64,000 nucleotides of DNA from Alkalihalobacterium sp048323755 (GCF_048323755.1 NZ_JBLWFS010000008.1:104390-168389); one strand, 5' to 3'; shown: positions 8,947 to 18,385, counted from the stretch's first letter. A program made the numbers and translations. The notes: a model not told the origin generated them from the letters alone.

Positions 8947-8972
8947 ATCATATAAGTATTTACTTATATGAT
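8947..8972. promoter_or_regulatory. Candidate ArsR operator (12-2-12 palindrome)
   Basis: The half-site ATCATATAAGTA (8947-8958) and its perfect complement TACTTATATGAT (8961-8972) are separated by TT. This is the geometry of ArsR/SmtB-family operators. A related half-site, ATACTTATATATG, lies closer to arsR (about 8859-8871). Confidence 0.75.
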
Positions 8973-8996
8973 ATTTCACTTATATATAAATTTCAA
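8968..8996 (-). promoter_or_regulatory. Predicted ars operon promoter
   Basis: On the minus strand TTGAAA (8996-8991), a 17-base spacer and TATCAT (8973-8968) form a sigma-A-like promoter. The -10 element overlaps the operator palindrome, so repressor binding would block RNA polymerase. The leader to arsR would be about 145 bases. Confidence 0.6.
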
Positions 8997-9082
8997 CTGT
9001 CTCTTTGTGAAGTATTTGTTAAGAATACTATAGTGGTCATTTACATATCCCCATTCATTTAAGCTTTAATTAGCAACAAAAG

Positions 9083-9118
9083 CCGGTTAAGAAATCAGAT
9101 TTCTAATTTCTTAACCGG
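9083..9118 (-). terminator. Terminator after adhE
   Basis: The 13-base stem CCGGTTAAGAAAT (9083-9095) pairs with ATTTCTTAACCGG (9106-9118). The minus strand continues CTTTTGTT. It lies about 55 bases after the adhE stop codon. Confidence 0.8.
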
Positions 9119-9171
9119 TGCTTTAGGAATTTTTCATGCTGTTTACATTCTTTTAATTAGAAGAAGTTACT

Positions 9172-11775
9172 CTACATACCTTTAAATGCATTTTGGTAAA
9201 TCTCTGCTAACTCAGTGACTAATGGCAGCTTTGGATTCGCTGTTGTACATTGATCTTCAAACGCACGCTCTGCTAACTGTTCGACTTTGGCCTCAAAGTC
9301 TTCTTTCGTTACACCGCACGCTTCAATACTCATTGGAATGTCTAGTTCTTTTGCCAATTTAGAAACCGCTTGAACTAAGCTTTCAACTCCCTCTTCTGTC
9401 GTTCTAGCAGGTAAACCAAGCATTTTTGCTATTTCAGCGTAACGCTCGTTCGCAATGAAATGCTCATATTTAGGAAAAGCGGTAAACTTCTTCGGTTTTG
9501 TTGCATTGTACCGGATAACATGCGGCATTAAGATTGTATTTGCACGACCATGCGGAATATGGAACTCAGCACCTAGTTTATGAGCTAAACTATGGTTAAT
9601 TCCTAAGAAAGCATTCGCAAAGGCCATTCCAGCGATCGTTGACGCATTATGCATTTTTTCTCGAGCAAGCTCGTTACTTCCATTACGATACGCTGTTGGA
9701 AGATAGTCGAATACAAGCTGAATGGCTTTCATAGCCAAACCATCTGTAAAATCATTAGCCATGATGGAGACATACGCTTCAATCGCATGAGTTAATACAT
9801 CCATTCCTGTATCTGCCGTAACATGCTTTGGTACTGTCATTACAAATTGAGGATCGATGATCGCTACATCAGGCGTTAACTCATAGTCAGCTAACGGATA
9901 TTTTACATTGTTCTCTTTATCCGTAATGACCGAGAAAGAGGTAACCTCTGAACCCGTTCCTGAAGTTGTTGGAATGGCAACAAACTGTGCTTTTCCTCCT
10001 AGGTTTGGATATTTAAAAATTCGTTTACGAATATCGAGAAACTTTTGTTTTAAGCCTTTAAAGTCCGTCTCTGGATGCTCATAAAATAACCACATTCCTT
10101 TTGCTGCGTCCATCGCAGAACCACCGCCAAGCGCAATAATTACATCTGGTTGAAAATTGTGCATCATTTCTGCACCTTTCATGACGGTTTCAATCGATGG
10201 GTCTGGTTCAACATCTGAGAAGATTTCACAATGTACATAATCACTGCGTTTTCTTAAGTAATACAACACCTTGTCCACATAACCGAGCTTTACCATGCCT
10301 GGATCAGTTACAATGAACGCTTTTGAGATTTTCGGCATCTTCGATAAATACTGAGTGGAATGTTTTTCAAAGTAAATTTTTGGTGGCACCTTAAACCATT
10401 GCATGTTTGTATTCCTTCTCGCTAATCTTTTAATATTTAACAAATGAACGGCACTAACATTAGAAGAAACTGAATTACGTCCATAGGAACCGCACCCTAA
10501 AGTTAACGAAGGTAAGAATGCATTGTATATGTCCCCGATTGCTCCTTGACTAGAAGGCGAGTTCACAATTAAACGCCCAGCTTTCATTCGATTTCCAAAC
10601 TCTTTAATAACTCCATCATTTTCAGAATGGATGACCGCCGAGTGACCTAGTCCCCCAAAAGCCAACATTTCTTCTGCCCGAGTTAATCCTTCCTCTGTAG
10701 AGTTTACTTTATAAAAAGCTAGAACTGGACTTAACTTTTCACGAGATAGTGGATATTCTGGGCCTACCCCTTTAATTTCTGCTATTAATATTTTCGTATC
10801 TTCAGGTACATCAACACCAGCGAGACTTGCAATATAATAAGGTGTTTTACCAACGATATCTGGATTAACTGCGCAGCTCTTTTCATTAATCACAAGCTTT
10901 TCTACTTTCTTTCGTTCTTTTTCATTTAGAAAATAGCAGCCATTCCTCTCCATTTCCTCTTTCACTGCTTCATAGATTTCCTTGTCGACAATAGCCGCTT
11001 GTTCTGAAGCACAAATCATGCCATTATCAAAGGTTTTAGATAGGATTAAGTCGTTAACGGCTCGTTTTAAACTGGCTGTTTTTTCAATATAACATGGAAC
11101 ATTTCCTGGACCGACCCCAAGAGCTGGTTTACCAGTACTATAAGCCGACTTCACCATACCTGCCCCGCCAGTAGCTAGTACAAGTGCAATCCCAGGATGG
11201 TTCATTAATTGTTGGGTTGCAGCAATGGAGGGTGTTTCAATCCATTGAATACAATGCTCGGGTGCGCCAGCTTTTATTGCGGCATCCCTCAGTACTCGCG
11301 CAGCTTGACTACTTGATTTTTGTGCCGAAGGGTGGAATGCAAATACAATAGGATTTCTTGTTTTTATAGCAATTATTGCTTTAAACATTGTTGTAGATGT
11401 TGGATTAGTTACAGGGGTTACGCCTGCTACTACACCGACAGGCTCTGCTATTTGCAGGATACCTTCGTGCTCGTTCTCTTCAATAACACCAACCGTTTTG
11501 TCGTACTTGATGTTATGGTAGACATACTCTGTTGCGAACATATTTTTGATTATTTTATCCTCGTACACTCCGCGCTGCGTTTCTTCAACAGCCATTTTGG
11601 CTAGCGGCATATGTTGATCTAAACCGGCTAAAGCCATCTCTTTTACAATACTGTCTATCATTTCTTGGTCAAAACTCATAAACTGGGCTAGTGCAGACTG
11701 CCCGTTTTCAACCAATTTCTCAATCATACTCGTCACATCATTTTGTTTCTTTACTTCCTTTTCTAAAACTCCCAC
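9172..11775 (-). CDS. adhE: Bifunctional acetaldehyde-CoA/alcohol dehydrogenase AdhE
   Basis: This 867-residue fusion converts acetyl-CoA to ethanol in two NADH-dependent steps during fermentation. The N-terminal half (about 1-440) is an aldehyde dehydrogenase with its active-site Cys in MICASEQ. The C-terminal half is an iron-dependent alcohol dehydrogenase with GGGSAMDAAKG, TTSGTGSEVT and the metal-binding histidines in HSLAHKLGAEFHIPHG. The start is a GTG at 11775 with AAGGGGG about 8 bases upstream. A Rex-like site between the -35 and -10 regions suggests induction when NADH is high. Confidence 0.97.
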   Translation of the reverse strand: MGVLEKEVKKQNDVTSMIEKLVENGQSALAQFMSFDQEMIDSIVKEMALAGLDQHMPLAKMAVEETQRGVYEDKIIKNMFATEYVYHNIKYDKTVGVIEENEHEGILQIAEPVGVVAGVTPVTNPTSTTMFKAIIAIKTRNPIVFAFHPSAQKSSSQAARVLRDAAIKAGAPEHCIQWIETPSIAATQQLMNHPGIALVLATGGAGMVKSAYSTGKPALGVGPGNVPCYIEKTASLKRAVNDLILSKTFDNGMICASEQAAIVDKEIYEAVKEEMERNGCYFLNEKERKKVEKLVINEKSCAVNPDIVGKTPYYIASLAGVDVPEDTKILIAEIKGVGPEYPLSREKLSPVLAFYKVNSTEEGLTRAEEMLAFGGLGHSAVIHSENDGVIKEFGNRMKAGRLIVNSPSSQGAIGDIYNAFLPSLTLGCGSYGRNSVSSNVSAVHLLNIKRLARRNTNMQWFKVPPKIYFEKHSTQYLSKMPKISKAFIVTDPGMVKLGYVDKVLYYLRKRSDYVHCEIFSDVEPDPSIETVMKGAEMMHNFQPDVIIALGGGSAMDAAKGMWLFYEHPETDFKGLKQKFLDIRKRIFKYPNLGGKAQFVAIPTTSGTGSEVTSFSVITDKENNVKYPLADYELTPDVAIIDPQFVMTVPKHVTADTGMDVLTHAIEAYVSIMANDFTDGLAMKAIQLVFDYLPTAYRNGSNELAREKMHNASTIAGMAFANAFLGINHSLAHKLGAEFHIPHGRANTILMPHVIRYNATKPKKFTAFPKYEHFIANERYAEIAKMLGLPARTTEEGVESLVQAVSKLAKELDIPMSIEACGVTKEDFEAKVEQLAERAFEDQCTTANPKLPLVTELAEIYQNAFKGM

Positions 11776-11795
11776 GTGAAGTCCCCCTTAAAAAG

Positions 11796-11831
11796 TGAAT
11801 ACAAAGTTTGTGAAACATTGAGCAAGTAGTT
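11796..11831 (-). promoter_or_regulatory. adhE promoter with Rex-like operator
   Basis: TTGTGAAACATTGAGCAA (11808-11825) matches the Rex pattern TTGTGAA-N4-TTCACAA, with a perfect left half and a weaker right half. On the minus strand TTGCTC, an 18-base spacer and TATTCA flank it as a possible -35/-10 pair. Rex is the NADH-sensing repressor of fermentation genes. Confidence 0.6.
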
Positions 11832-11917
11832 CCAAAAAAATGTTACCTATGGAGTTAGTTTGGGTGTTAGCTCACCAACCGCCCTAGACATGCTTGTTTT
11901 ATCGTTACATTAAATCA

Positions 11918-12145
11918 TTACTCACAAACCGGATTTCGTTGAATCTTTGTAATCGATATATCGTTATAGAGCTTGGAATTTTCATTAATAATACAAACAT
12001 AATTTACTGTCCAAATAAAAGTTGGTATTGTTTTCCCCTCTTCAAACATCATCGCCTCAAACTCATCGCCAACAAGATCTTCAAACATCTCTAGTGAGTA
12101 AGTTTCAGTGTCGGTAGTAAAGTCTTTCCATTGGCATAAAATCAA
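11918..12145 (-). CDS. Small uncharacterised protein upstream of adhE
   Basis: This is a 75-residue acidic protein that I do not recognise. It has no signal peptide or membrane segment, an acidic middle (FEDLVGDEFEAMMFEEG), and ends ITKIQRNPVCE. AAGGAG lies 9 bases before a TTG at 12145, which is preferred over the TTG at 12154 that directly touches the site. A Rex-like palindrome about 50 bases upstream suggests redox-controlled expression in parallel with adhE. The good ribosome binding site and operator context support a real gene, but no function can be assigned. Confidence 0.55.
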   Translation of the reverse strand: MILCQWKDFTTDTETYSLEMFEDLVGDEFEAMMFEEGKTIPTFIWTVNYVCIINENSKLYNDISITKIQRNPVCE

Positions 12146-12190
12146 TTTGATCAACTCCTTATGTCTTTCATACCTTTATATTAGCATGTA

Positions 12191-12218
12191 AAAGTTTGTG
12201 AAACAGTGAACAAACTTT
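12191..12218. promoter_or_regulatory. Rex-like operator upstream of the small gene
   Basis: TTGTGAAACAGTGAACAA (12196-12213) fits the Rex pattern and lies in a larger palindrome with outer arms AAAGTTTGT and ACAAACTTT. A weak promoter on the minus strand (TTTCAC, 17 bases, TATAAA) overlaps it. Confidence 0.6.
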
Positions 12219-12347
12219 GTCTCTTTTTAAAACGCTTTCATGTTTCTATCTGTTGTTAGACGCATAAAAGAAGTCAGGCTAATAAAATGCCTGTTTTTAG
12301 GCTTTTTACGGACACTTCATTATATAAAAAATTCGGTTTTAGCTTAA

Positions 12348-12384
12348 AAAAGCAAAAGGCCTTACTAATTCGGCCCTTTGCTTT
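12348..12384 (-). terminator. Terminator after dppA
   Basis: AAAGCAAAAGGCC (12348-12361 region) pairs with GGCCCTTTGCTTT (12372-12384). It lies 45 bases after the dppA stop codon. Confidence 0.7.
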
Positions 12385-12428
12385 AACTTTATCTGTGTGC
12401 TGTTACTTTTCTCAAACCCTATCTTAGT

Positions 12429-13277
12429 CTAGGCGTTCGCTTGTCCTAAAACACCTTGAGTTGCTGCCATTCCGATAATGACGCATCCCCACATGTGCTT
12501 ATAAGCGGTCACCATATCCGGGGCAGTAAAGCGGATCGTCTTTGGACCGATAAGTTCCACTGAAGGAATGGTTGTCGTCATCAAAGCTTGGTTTGTCCCT
12601 TTAAAGTCAATTTCAAAAGTGATAGGTCCCTCCACTTTATAAGGCTCGACACTTTTAGCTTTTTCAACCGCTAATTGTGCTTTTTCTCTAATTAATTGCT
12701 GGGCTTTTTTGGGAGGAAGCAGTTCAGCCGCCAAGCGATCAATTCCTCGTTTGACAACAGCTGCTTCAACGTGAGGTAATGTCTCCTTCACTTCTTCCAC
12801 ATAAGCATCATCCCCAGTGATTAAAAGGGCCGGTACATTAAAATCACCTGCTACCGCTGCATTCAGCTCCGTTTCACCAACAACTTTGCCATTTATACGG
12901 AATTCGTTTACACATATACCGGCTAAAGAATGATTGATGACTGTACGTTCAGATCCACCTTCACGCCCATGGTGGCCAACAAACAAAATTCCATCATATG
13001 TATCGTCTAGACCTTCTAGCTGGCACATCACACGGTTATTACCAGAAATAAGACTTGCACGCTCATCAAGGTCCTCTATAAAAATATTGGACATATTTCC
13101 ATGACCGTCAGCAACAACAACTTCTGTAGCACCGCCATTAAAAGCCCCTTCAATTGCAGCGTTAACATCTTGAGTCATAAGCTTTCTGAAACGCTGATAT
13201 TCACTTTCCTTTTTTAGCTGGACGCCCGTAGCAACTCCTGTGACCCCTTCAATATCTGCTGAAATAAAAAACTTCAT
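12429..13277 (-). CDS. dppA: D-aminopeptidase DppA (M55 family)
   Basis: This zinc peptidase removes D-amino acids such as D-Ala from the N-terminus of small peptides; in B. subtilis it is linked to peptidoglycan peptide use. The metal ligands appear as D8 and E10 in ISADIEG, H59 in VADGHGN, H102/H103 in FVGHHGREG and E135 in VGETE, with the INHS motif at about 114-117 near the catalytic His. The length of 282 residues is normal. Unlike B. subtilis, no dppBCDE peptide importer follows, so the gene stands alone here. Confidence 0.93.
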   Translation of the reverse strand: MKFFISADIEGVTGVATGVQLKKESEYQRFRKLMTQDVNAAIEGAFNGGATEVVVADGHGNMSNIFIEDLDERASLISGNNRVMCQLEGLDDTYDGILFVGHHGREGGSERTVINHSLAGICVNEFRINGKVVGETELNAAVAGDFNVPALLITGDDAYVEEVKETLPHVEAAVVKRGIDRLAAELLPPKKAQQLIREKAQLAVEKAKSVEPYKVEGPITFEIDFKGTNQALMTTTIPSVELIGPKTIRFTAPDMVTAYKHMWGCVIIGMAATQGVLGQANA

Positions 13278-13311
13278 CCTTTTTCTCCCTCTTTCTTTTT
13301 CTGATTATTTC

Positions 13312-13323
13312 TAGTTTAAACTA
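13312..13323. promoter_or_regulatory. Short palindrome upstream of dppA
   Basis: TAGTTTAAACTA is a perfect 12-base palindrome 35 bases upstream of the dppA start. It could be an operator; the binding protein is unknown. Confidence 0.3.
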
Positions 13324-13431
13324 AATTTAGTATACCTACAAAATGTTTGAAGACACTTAATCATGACACGTATTTATTACTTTAGCATTTAAAAAACAAA
13401 GTGAACAAAACCAACAAGCGGGGGAATTTCA

Positions 13432-13563
13432 TTGTTCTTTTTTAAAGACTACGAACAAAACCTATTACAGTTACCCATAAAAGAAGTTTACGAAAAAGAA
13501 GACCTAATGACTGAACGTTTTTTATTTCTAAAAGATGAAAAGATAGAAGGGCATTTTGATTGA
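13432..13563 (+). CDS. Small hypothetical protein (43 aa)
   Basis: This short reading frame starts at a TTG with GGGGG 7 bases upstream and encodes MFFFKDYEQNLLQLPIKEVY and a charged tail ending EGHFD. It lies alone in the gap between dppA and the S9 peptidase gene, on the strand of the latter. I do not recognise it. Codon use looks like that of neighbouring genes, and the ribosome binding site spacing is ideal. There is no terminator between it and the next gene. Confidence 0.45.
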   Translation: MFFFKDYEQNLLQLPIKEVYEKEDLMTERFLFLKDEKIEGHFD

Positions 13564-13715
13564 TAGAATGATATCAGCCTTAATTCAGTAAAATGGTTTA
13601 TTTCTTTTTCTAAAAATATAAAAGTATTTTGATTATACAAAAATAATTTTATTTTATTTCGAATGCCGAAATGTTATGATAGAAGAATAGATTGAAAGAT
13701 ATGGAGGAATTTATA

Positions 13716-15710
13716 ATGACAAAACGTCCAATAACAGCAGATGACTTATGTAAGTTTAAGTTTGTAGGAGACCCTCAACTGTCCCCAAACAAAGACAAAG
13801 CAGCCTATGTTTTAACTCACGTCGATAAAGAGAAAGATGGCTATTATTCTTTTATCTATGTAACTGATCTGAGCGGAAACGGCAGACAGTTTACCTCTCA
13901 TTATTCAACAGATAAATTAATAAAAGATACGGCTCCTACGTGGTCTCCAGATGGAAGCATGATTGCCTTCCGCTCCAACCGTTCAGGAAAAAATCAAGTT
14001 TGGCTCTTACATATTGATGGTGGTGAGGCTGTTCAAGTAACCGATGTGAAGCAAGGAGTTGGAGACTTCACTTGGTCTCCTGATGGAAGCCAGCTTGCCC
14101 TAACGATTTCCGGTGAATTGAAGCTTACCTCTCATAAGGAAGAAAAAACTGAAGAAAAAAGTGATGTTAAAGTAATTACTAGACTTCGCTATAAAGGTGA
14201 TGGAGTTGGTATTTATAACGATGACCGCAAGCATGTTTATTTATTTGACATAGAGACAAAATCTTTTACTAAGGTTACTGAAGGTGATCATGACTTTTCA
14301 CAGCCTCGTTTCTCCCCAGACGGGAAAAGTTTATTCTATATTGGAACGAAAGCAGAAGATAAAGAGTGGGGCTACCTTCCTGCGATTTGGAAATATGATA
14401 TGGCTGCTAAAGAAGAGACCCTGTTTTATCAAGGAAATGGATATATTATGGCACCTTCCTTCTCACCAGATGGCAAATGGTTAGCCGTTGCTGGTCATAC
14501 TCGTGGTGAAAGAAGTCAAGGTAACGCGAATGTCCTCTTACTTTCTTTAGAAACAGGTACTTTAACAAATTTAACAGAAAACTTTGATTATACCGTTGGC
14601 AACCTGGTAGGTGTGGATGCGAAGTATGACACAGCGGAGCTTCGATTAATTTGGAACTCTACTAGCAACCATATTTTCTTTGGTGCTACTGTTGGAGGAG
14701 ATTGCCAACTATTTAAAGTAAATCTAAAAGGGGAAGTGTCTGCGGCCCTATCTCCAGCTGTCGCTTCTGTTTCTTCTTACGATATTGTTAGTGATGATCA
14801 AGCAGTACTGGTTCTAGCTACACCTCATTCGACAGGAGATTTAGTAACACAGGATCTAAATGATGTGAATAACATTAATCAGCTAACCGATTGGAACCAA
14901 GAGCTTTATAACGAGGTACATTTAAGCACTCCTGAAAACTTCCACTACAAGAGCACGGATGGTTGGGATATTGAAGGATGGGTAATGAAGCCTTATGGAT
15001 TTGAGGAAGGAAAAACGTATCCGATGATCCTTCAAATTCACGGTGGTCCAGCAACAGCTTATGGTAATGGGTTGCACCACGAAATGCAATTAATGGCCTC
15101 AAAAGGTTATATCGTCCTATACACTAACCCAAGAGGAAGTCATGGATATGGGCATGATTTTGTAAATGCTGTTATTGGTGATTACGGTGGAATGGATTAT
15201 GAAGATATTATGGCGGGTGTAGATTATGCTTTAGAAAACTTTAACTACATCGACCACGACCATTTATTCGTGACTGGTGGAAGCTACGGTGGATATATGA
15301 CAAACGTTATCGTTACGCGTACAGACCGCTTTAAAGCAGCCGTTACCCAGCGTTGTATTAGTAACTGGCACAGCTTTTATGGCACAAGTGATATTGGCTT
15401 CTTTTTTACTGAATGGCAGCATGGGCATGCCGACTTATGGGACGATGTAGACAAACTAATCAAGCTGTCACCTCTACATTACGCTCGTAACGTCAAAACA
15501 CCAACACTCATCCTGCACAGTGAACAAGACTTACGTTGTCCAATGGAGCAAGCAGAACAATGGTATGTGGCGCTTAAACGTCTAGGTGTGGAAACGATGC
15601 TAGTCCGCTTCCCAGATGAAGACCATAACCTTTCACGCTCTGGTAAACCGAAGCACCGCTTAGAGCGTTTACAGCATATTATTGGTTGGTTTGAAGATCG
15701 TAGGAATTAA
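13716..15710 (+). CDS. S9 family peptidase (acylaminoacyl-peptidase-like)
   Basis: This cytosolic serine peptidase has an N-terminal beta-propeller and a C-terminal alpha/beta-hydrolase domain. The propeller shows repeated SPDG motifs (TolB-like blades at about residues 80-260). The catalytic triad is Ser523 in GGSYGGYM, Asp605 in SEQDLRCP and His637 in DEDHNLS, counted from the ATG at 13716. That start is chosen because GGAGG lies 8 bases upstream; the frame is open to 13692. Its length (664 residues) fits YuxL-like Bacillus enzymes. Substrates are likely short or N-acylated peptides. Confidence 0.93.
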   Translation: MTKRPITADDLCKFKFVGDPQLSPNKDKAAYVLTHVDKEKDGYYSFIYVTDLSGNGRQFTSHYSTDKLIKDTAPTWSPDGSMIAFRSNRSGKNQVWLLHIDGGEAVQVTDVKQGVGDFTWSPDGSQLALTISGELKLTSHKEEKTEEKSDVKVITRLRYKGDGVGIYNDDRKHVYLFDIETKSFTKVTEGDHDFSQPRFSPDGKSLFYIGTKAEDKEWGYLPAIWKYDMAAKEETLFYQGNGYIMAPSFSPDGKWLAVAGHTRGERSQGNANVLLLSLETGTLTNLTENFDYTVGNLVGVDAKYDTAELRLIWNSTSNHIFFGATVGGDCQLFKVNLKGEVSAALSPAVASVSSYDIVSDDQAVLVLATPHSTGDLVTQDLNDVNNINQLTDWNQELYNEVHLSTPENFHYKSTDGWDIEGWVMKPYGFEEGKTYPMILQIHGGPATAYGNGLHHEMQLMASKGYIVLYTNPRGSHGYGHDFVNAVIGDYGGMDYEDIMAGVDYALENFNYIDHDHLFVTGGSYGGYMTNVIVTRTDRFKAAVTQRCISNWHSFYGTSDIGFFFTEWQHGHADLWDDVDKLIKLSPLHYARNVKTPTLILHSEQDLRCPMEQAEQWYVALKRLGVETMLVRFPDEDHNLSRSGKPKHRLERLQHIIGWFEDRRN

Positions 15711-15792
15711 GGATAAATTACTAGTAAAGGTTTCGACTGAAACGGTCACACCAATTGGCCTATCCTTCAATGAAGCTTATTTTTCCAAACCT

Positions 15793-15823
15793 AAAGAGGC
15801 GGCAACTTGATGCCGCCTCTTTT
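15793..15823 (+). terminator. Terminator after the S9 peptidase gene
   Basis: AAAGAGGCGGCA (15793-15804) pairs with TGCCGCCTCTTT across a 6-base loop and ends in a T-run. Confidence 0.9.
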
Positions 15824-15907
15824 ACTTTATTTTCGGTATTAATTAAGACCAGTTAACCATTAAATGCAGTCTTCTGACTGGTTAATAGCATATTTCTATC
15901 CTGTAAT

Positions 15908-15932
15908 GTCCTTCATCAGCTCTATGAAGGAC
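15908..15932. terminator. Hairpin between convergent genes
   Basis: GTCCTTCAT (15908-15916) and ATGAAGGAC (15924-15932) form a perfect 9-base stem with no T-run. It may be a minor part of the terminator region. Confidence 0.35.
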
Positions 15933-15942
15933 TCAAACGAAA

Positions 15943-15973
15943 AAATAGCATATCAATGATTGATATGCTATTT
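15943..15973 (-). terminator. Bidirectional terminator after the chemoreceptor gene
   Basis: AAATAGCATATCA (15943-15955) pairs with TGATATGCTATTT (15961-15973), with A/T tracts on both sides. It serves the minus-strand chemoreceptor gene and may back up the convergent gene. Confidence 0.8.
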
Positions 15974-16049
15974 CTTTATACTTTTTACTAGTTTCTCCAC
16001 GAAAATCGAACTACTTACGGAAACCCGCAAGCCCTAAACAGTCCATATT

Positions 16050-18158
16050 TTATAATCTAAATCGATTAATCATATCATTTAGTTGTTGCGCCACTTGGCT
16101 TAGTTCGGTTGCTGAAGCATTAATTTCTTCCATTGTCGCTAGCTGCTCTTCCGTTGAGGCAGCCACATTTTGTGTATTCATAGAGCTCTCTTGGGCAATT
16201 TTTGATAATTCGCTCATAGTTGCTGCAACTTCCTCTGAATTCGCTGATAGTTGTTGCGAAACAGCGGATACGTCATGAATTTGGTTACTGACTTCATCAA
16301 TAGATGACATAATTTCACTAAAATCTAACCCTAAGCTTTCAATCACTCGTGTCCCCGCCTCGACTTGCGAAGTACCTTCTTCCATTACTTCTACAGCGTG
16401 AGAGGTTAAGTCTTGAACTTGAAGAATGATTTTAGAGATTTGAGAAGTAGAATTTTTCGTTTCTTCGGCTAATTTACGTACCTCATTAGCAACTACAGCA
16501 AATCCTTTTCCATGTTCCCCAGCTCTTGCTGCTTCAATTGCTGCATTAAGTGCTAGTAGATTTGTTTGCTCTGCTACGCCATTGATTAAATTCGTTATAT
16601 TGCCAATTTCTTTCGAATGGTTACTCAGATCATTAATCACTTGCGACACATTCCCAACGAAATCTTTGATGATATTAAATTGATTCACTGATTCATTAAC
16701 AGCTATACTTCCAGCCTTCGCTTTTTCTGTTGTTTTCGTTGAGAGATCGGATACTGTTCCAGATGCCTCAGCAATCTTTTGTATTCCTTCAGCCATTTCC
16801 TCAGATGCTAATGCACTTTCAGTTGCGCTACTTACTTGTGTTTCTGCTCCATTTGCGACCTCTTCTATGACGGTTGCTACTTGTTTTACTGCTTCTGTCG
16901 TTTGATCTATACTTGCTGTAAGTTCTTCAGATGAGGCCGCTATTTGTTCCGATATCTCTTTATTACTAAGGATAATCTCCTGAAACTCGCTAGCCATTTT
17001 ATTAAAAGCTTCCCCAATCTGACTTGATTCGTCTTTGGTTTCCAAGCTCGTTTTAGCTGTAAGGTCACCATTTGCAAACTGCTCCATTTTTTCCTTGATA
17101 TGCGTAATTGTGTTTCTAACACCAAAATAAAAGGACACAAAGAAATAGATGATTAATAAAGTTACAAAGATCGATATTGCTATAACCGTCGCTACCCTCG
17201 ATTTCAATTCACTAATTTGCTGGTCTAAGCGATTGTCGATGACAACCATTCCTTTGTTCATCAATACGTATACGTTATCTAGTGATTCAGTGATTGTAGA
17301 AAAGAACGTACTTGTATCAACCCGTATCGACGATGCATTTAAGATCTGTTCTTCAATCAGATGAATAGACTTTTCTGCCGCCAATTGTGCCTCTCTATAT
17401 TCAGCTGCAAGTTGTGTTTCAACTTCTGGACTTGCTGTAAATGCAAATTCTAACTTTCTACTTGTCGAGTGTAAATAATTCTCCATTGTCTTTATGTTAA
17501 ACAATAAGTCTAGACGTTCTTGATCTGACATTTCCTGATTATTTACAATCGCTGTCCCTACCGCACGTGACATTCCCATATATTCTGCCATATTAGGGAG
17601 ATCTTCTAATAATGAACTAACTAGAAAAGAATTAGCCTTATCGGTATCTAAAATTAAGTTCGAAGTCGTTGCGATATACATCTGAAAATCAACTAGCTCT
17701 CTAATATAATTGCTATGTACATTGATCGTTTCTTCGGAGCTATACGAGTATACATTGGAACTAATTTGGGTCCAGCCTTGTTTGATGTCATCCCATTGAT
17801 GTTCGACAAGTAACCCCTTACCTAAGCGTTCATTTATTTGATCAATGTTTTGAATAATTGCTGTGATACTCTCTTGTCTTTGTCCCATATCTTCTTTAAC
17901 ATGGGTTCCGCCCTGCAAGTACGTTACAGAAAGACCTCTGTGTTGCTGAACAAGTTGAACAAATTGACTCAATTCACTAATATATTCAATTCCTTCTCTT
18001 TCCTTCTCAGCAAAGGCCACTCTGTCATTGGCATCATCTATCAAAAAGAATAATACGACAAGTAGCGGCACTAGAAATAATAGTAAAATTAATGAAAATT
18101 TCTTTATGTACGAAAGTTTATTCATTAGGTGGATACCTAATCCAAAAAAGTTCCTCAT
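16050..18158 (-). CDS. Methyl-accepting chemotaxis protein with NIT-type sensor
   Basis: This 702-residue transmembrane chemoreceptor signals to CheA/CheW. The order is a short cytoplasmic start, TM1 (about 20-41), an extracellular helical sensor (about 45-315), TM2 (about 320-345), HAMP (about 346-400) and the cytoplasmic coiled-coil signalling domain. The sensor contains QHRGLSVTYLQGG, typical of the NIT domain, which in some proteins detects nitrate or nitrite. The signalling tip has EQTNLLALNAAIEAARAGE, and the methylation helices are Glu/Gln rich. There is no C-terminal CheR-binding pentapeptide. AAGGAG lies before the ATG at 18158. The ligand is an inference from the domain only. Confidence 0.93.
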   Translation of the reverse strand: MRNFFGLGIHLMNKLSYIKKFSLILLLFLVPLLVVLFFLIDDANDRVAFAEKEREGIEYISELSQFVQLVQQHRGLSVTYLQGGTHVKEDMGQRQESITAIIQNIDQINERLGKGLLVEHQWDDIKQGWTQISSNVYSYSSEETINVHSNYIRELVDFQMYIATTSNLILDTDKANSFLVSSLLEDLPNMAEYMGMSRAVGTAIVNNQEMSDQERLDLLFNIKTMENYLHSTSRKLEFAFTASPEVETQLAAEYREAQLAAEKSIHLIEEQILNASSIRVDTSTFFSTITESLDNVYVLMNKGMVVIDNRLDQQISELKSRVATVIAISIFVTLLIIYFFVSFYFGVRNTITHIKEKMEQFANGDLTAKTSLETKDESSQIGEAFNKMASEFQEIILSNKEISEQIAASSEELTASIDQTTEAVKQVATVIEEVANGAETQVSSATESALASEEMAEGIQKIAEASGTVSDLSTKTTEKAKAGSIAVNESVNQFNIIKDFVGNVSQVINDLSNHSKEIGNITNLINGVAEQTNLLALNAAIEAARAGEHGKGFAVVANEVRKLAEETKNSTSQISKIILQVQDLTSHAVEVMEEGTSQVEAGTRVIESLGLDFSEIMSSIDEVSNQIHDVSAVSQQLSANSEEVAATMSELSKIAQESSMNTQNVAASTEEQLATMEEINASATELSQVAQQLNDMINRFRL

Positions 18159-18385
18159 ATTTCTTCTCCTTCTCTGCCCACTCTAAGATCGCTCACATTG
18201 CTAGGAGAACCTATTACTGATTGAATCATTTTATAAAAGTGTGCCGTAAGTTTATTAAAGAAATTATACTAAAATAGACCTAAGTTAGATGTGAAAAAAG
18301 TCACACTGCTCCACTTTAAGTTCATTCATTCTTAATCTATTTTATAGTTCTATAGACGCTTATAACTTGTTGGTGCATACGTGAA

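Noticed and set aside
12270..12310. CAGGC/GCCTG hairpin followed by TTTTT on the plus strand
   Set aside because: It looks like a terminator, but there is no plus-strand gene upstream, so no role could be supported.
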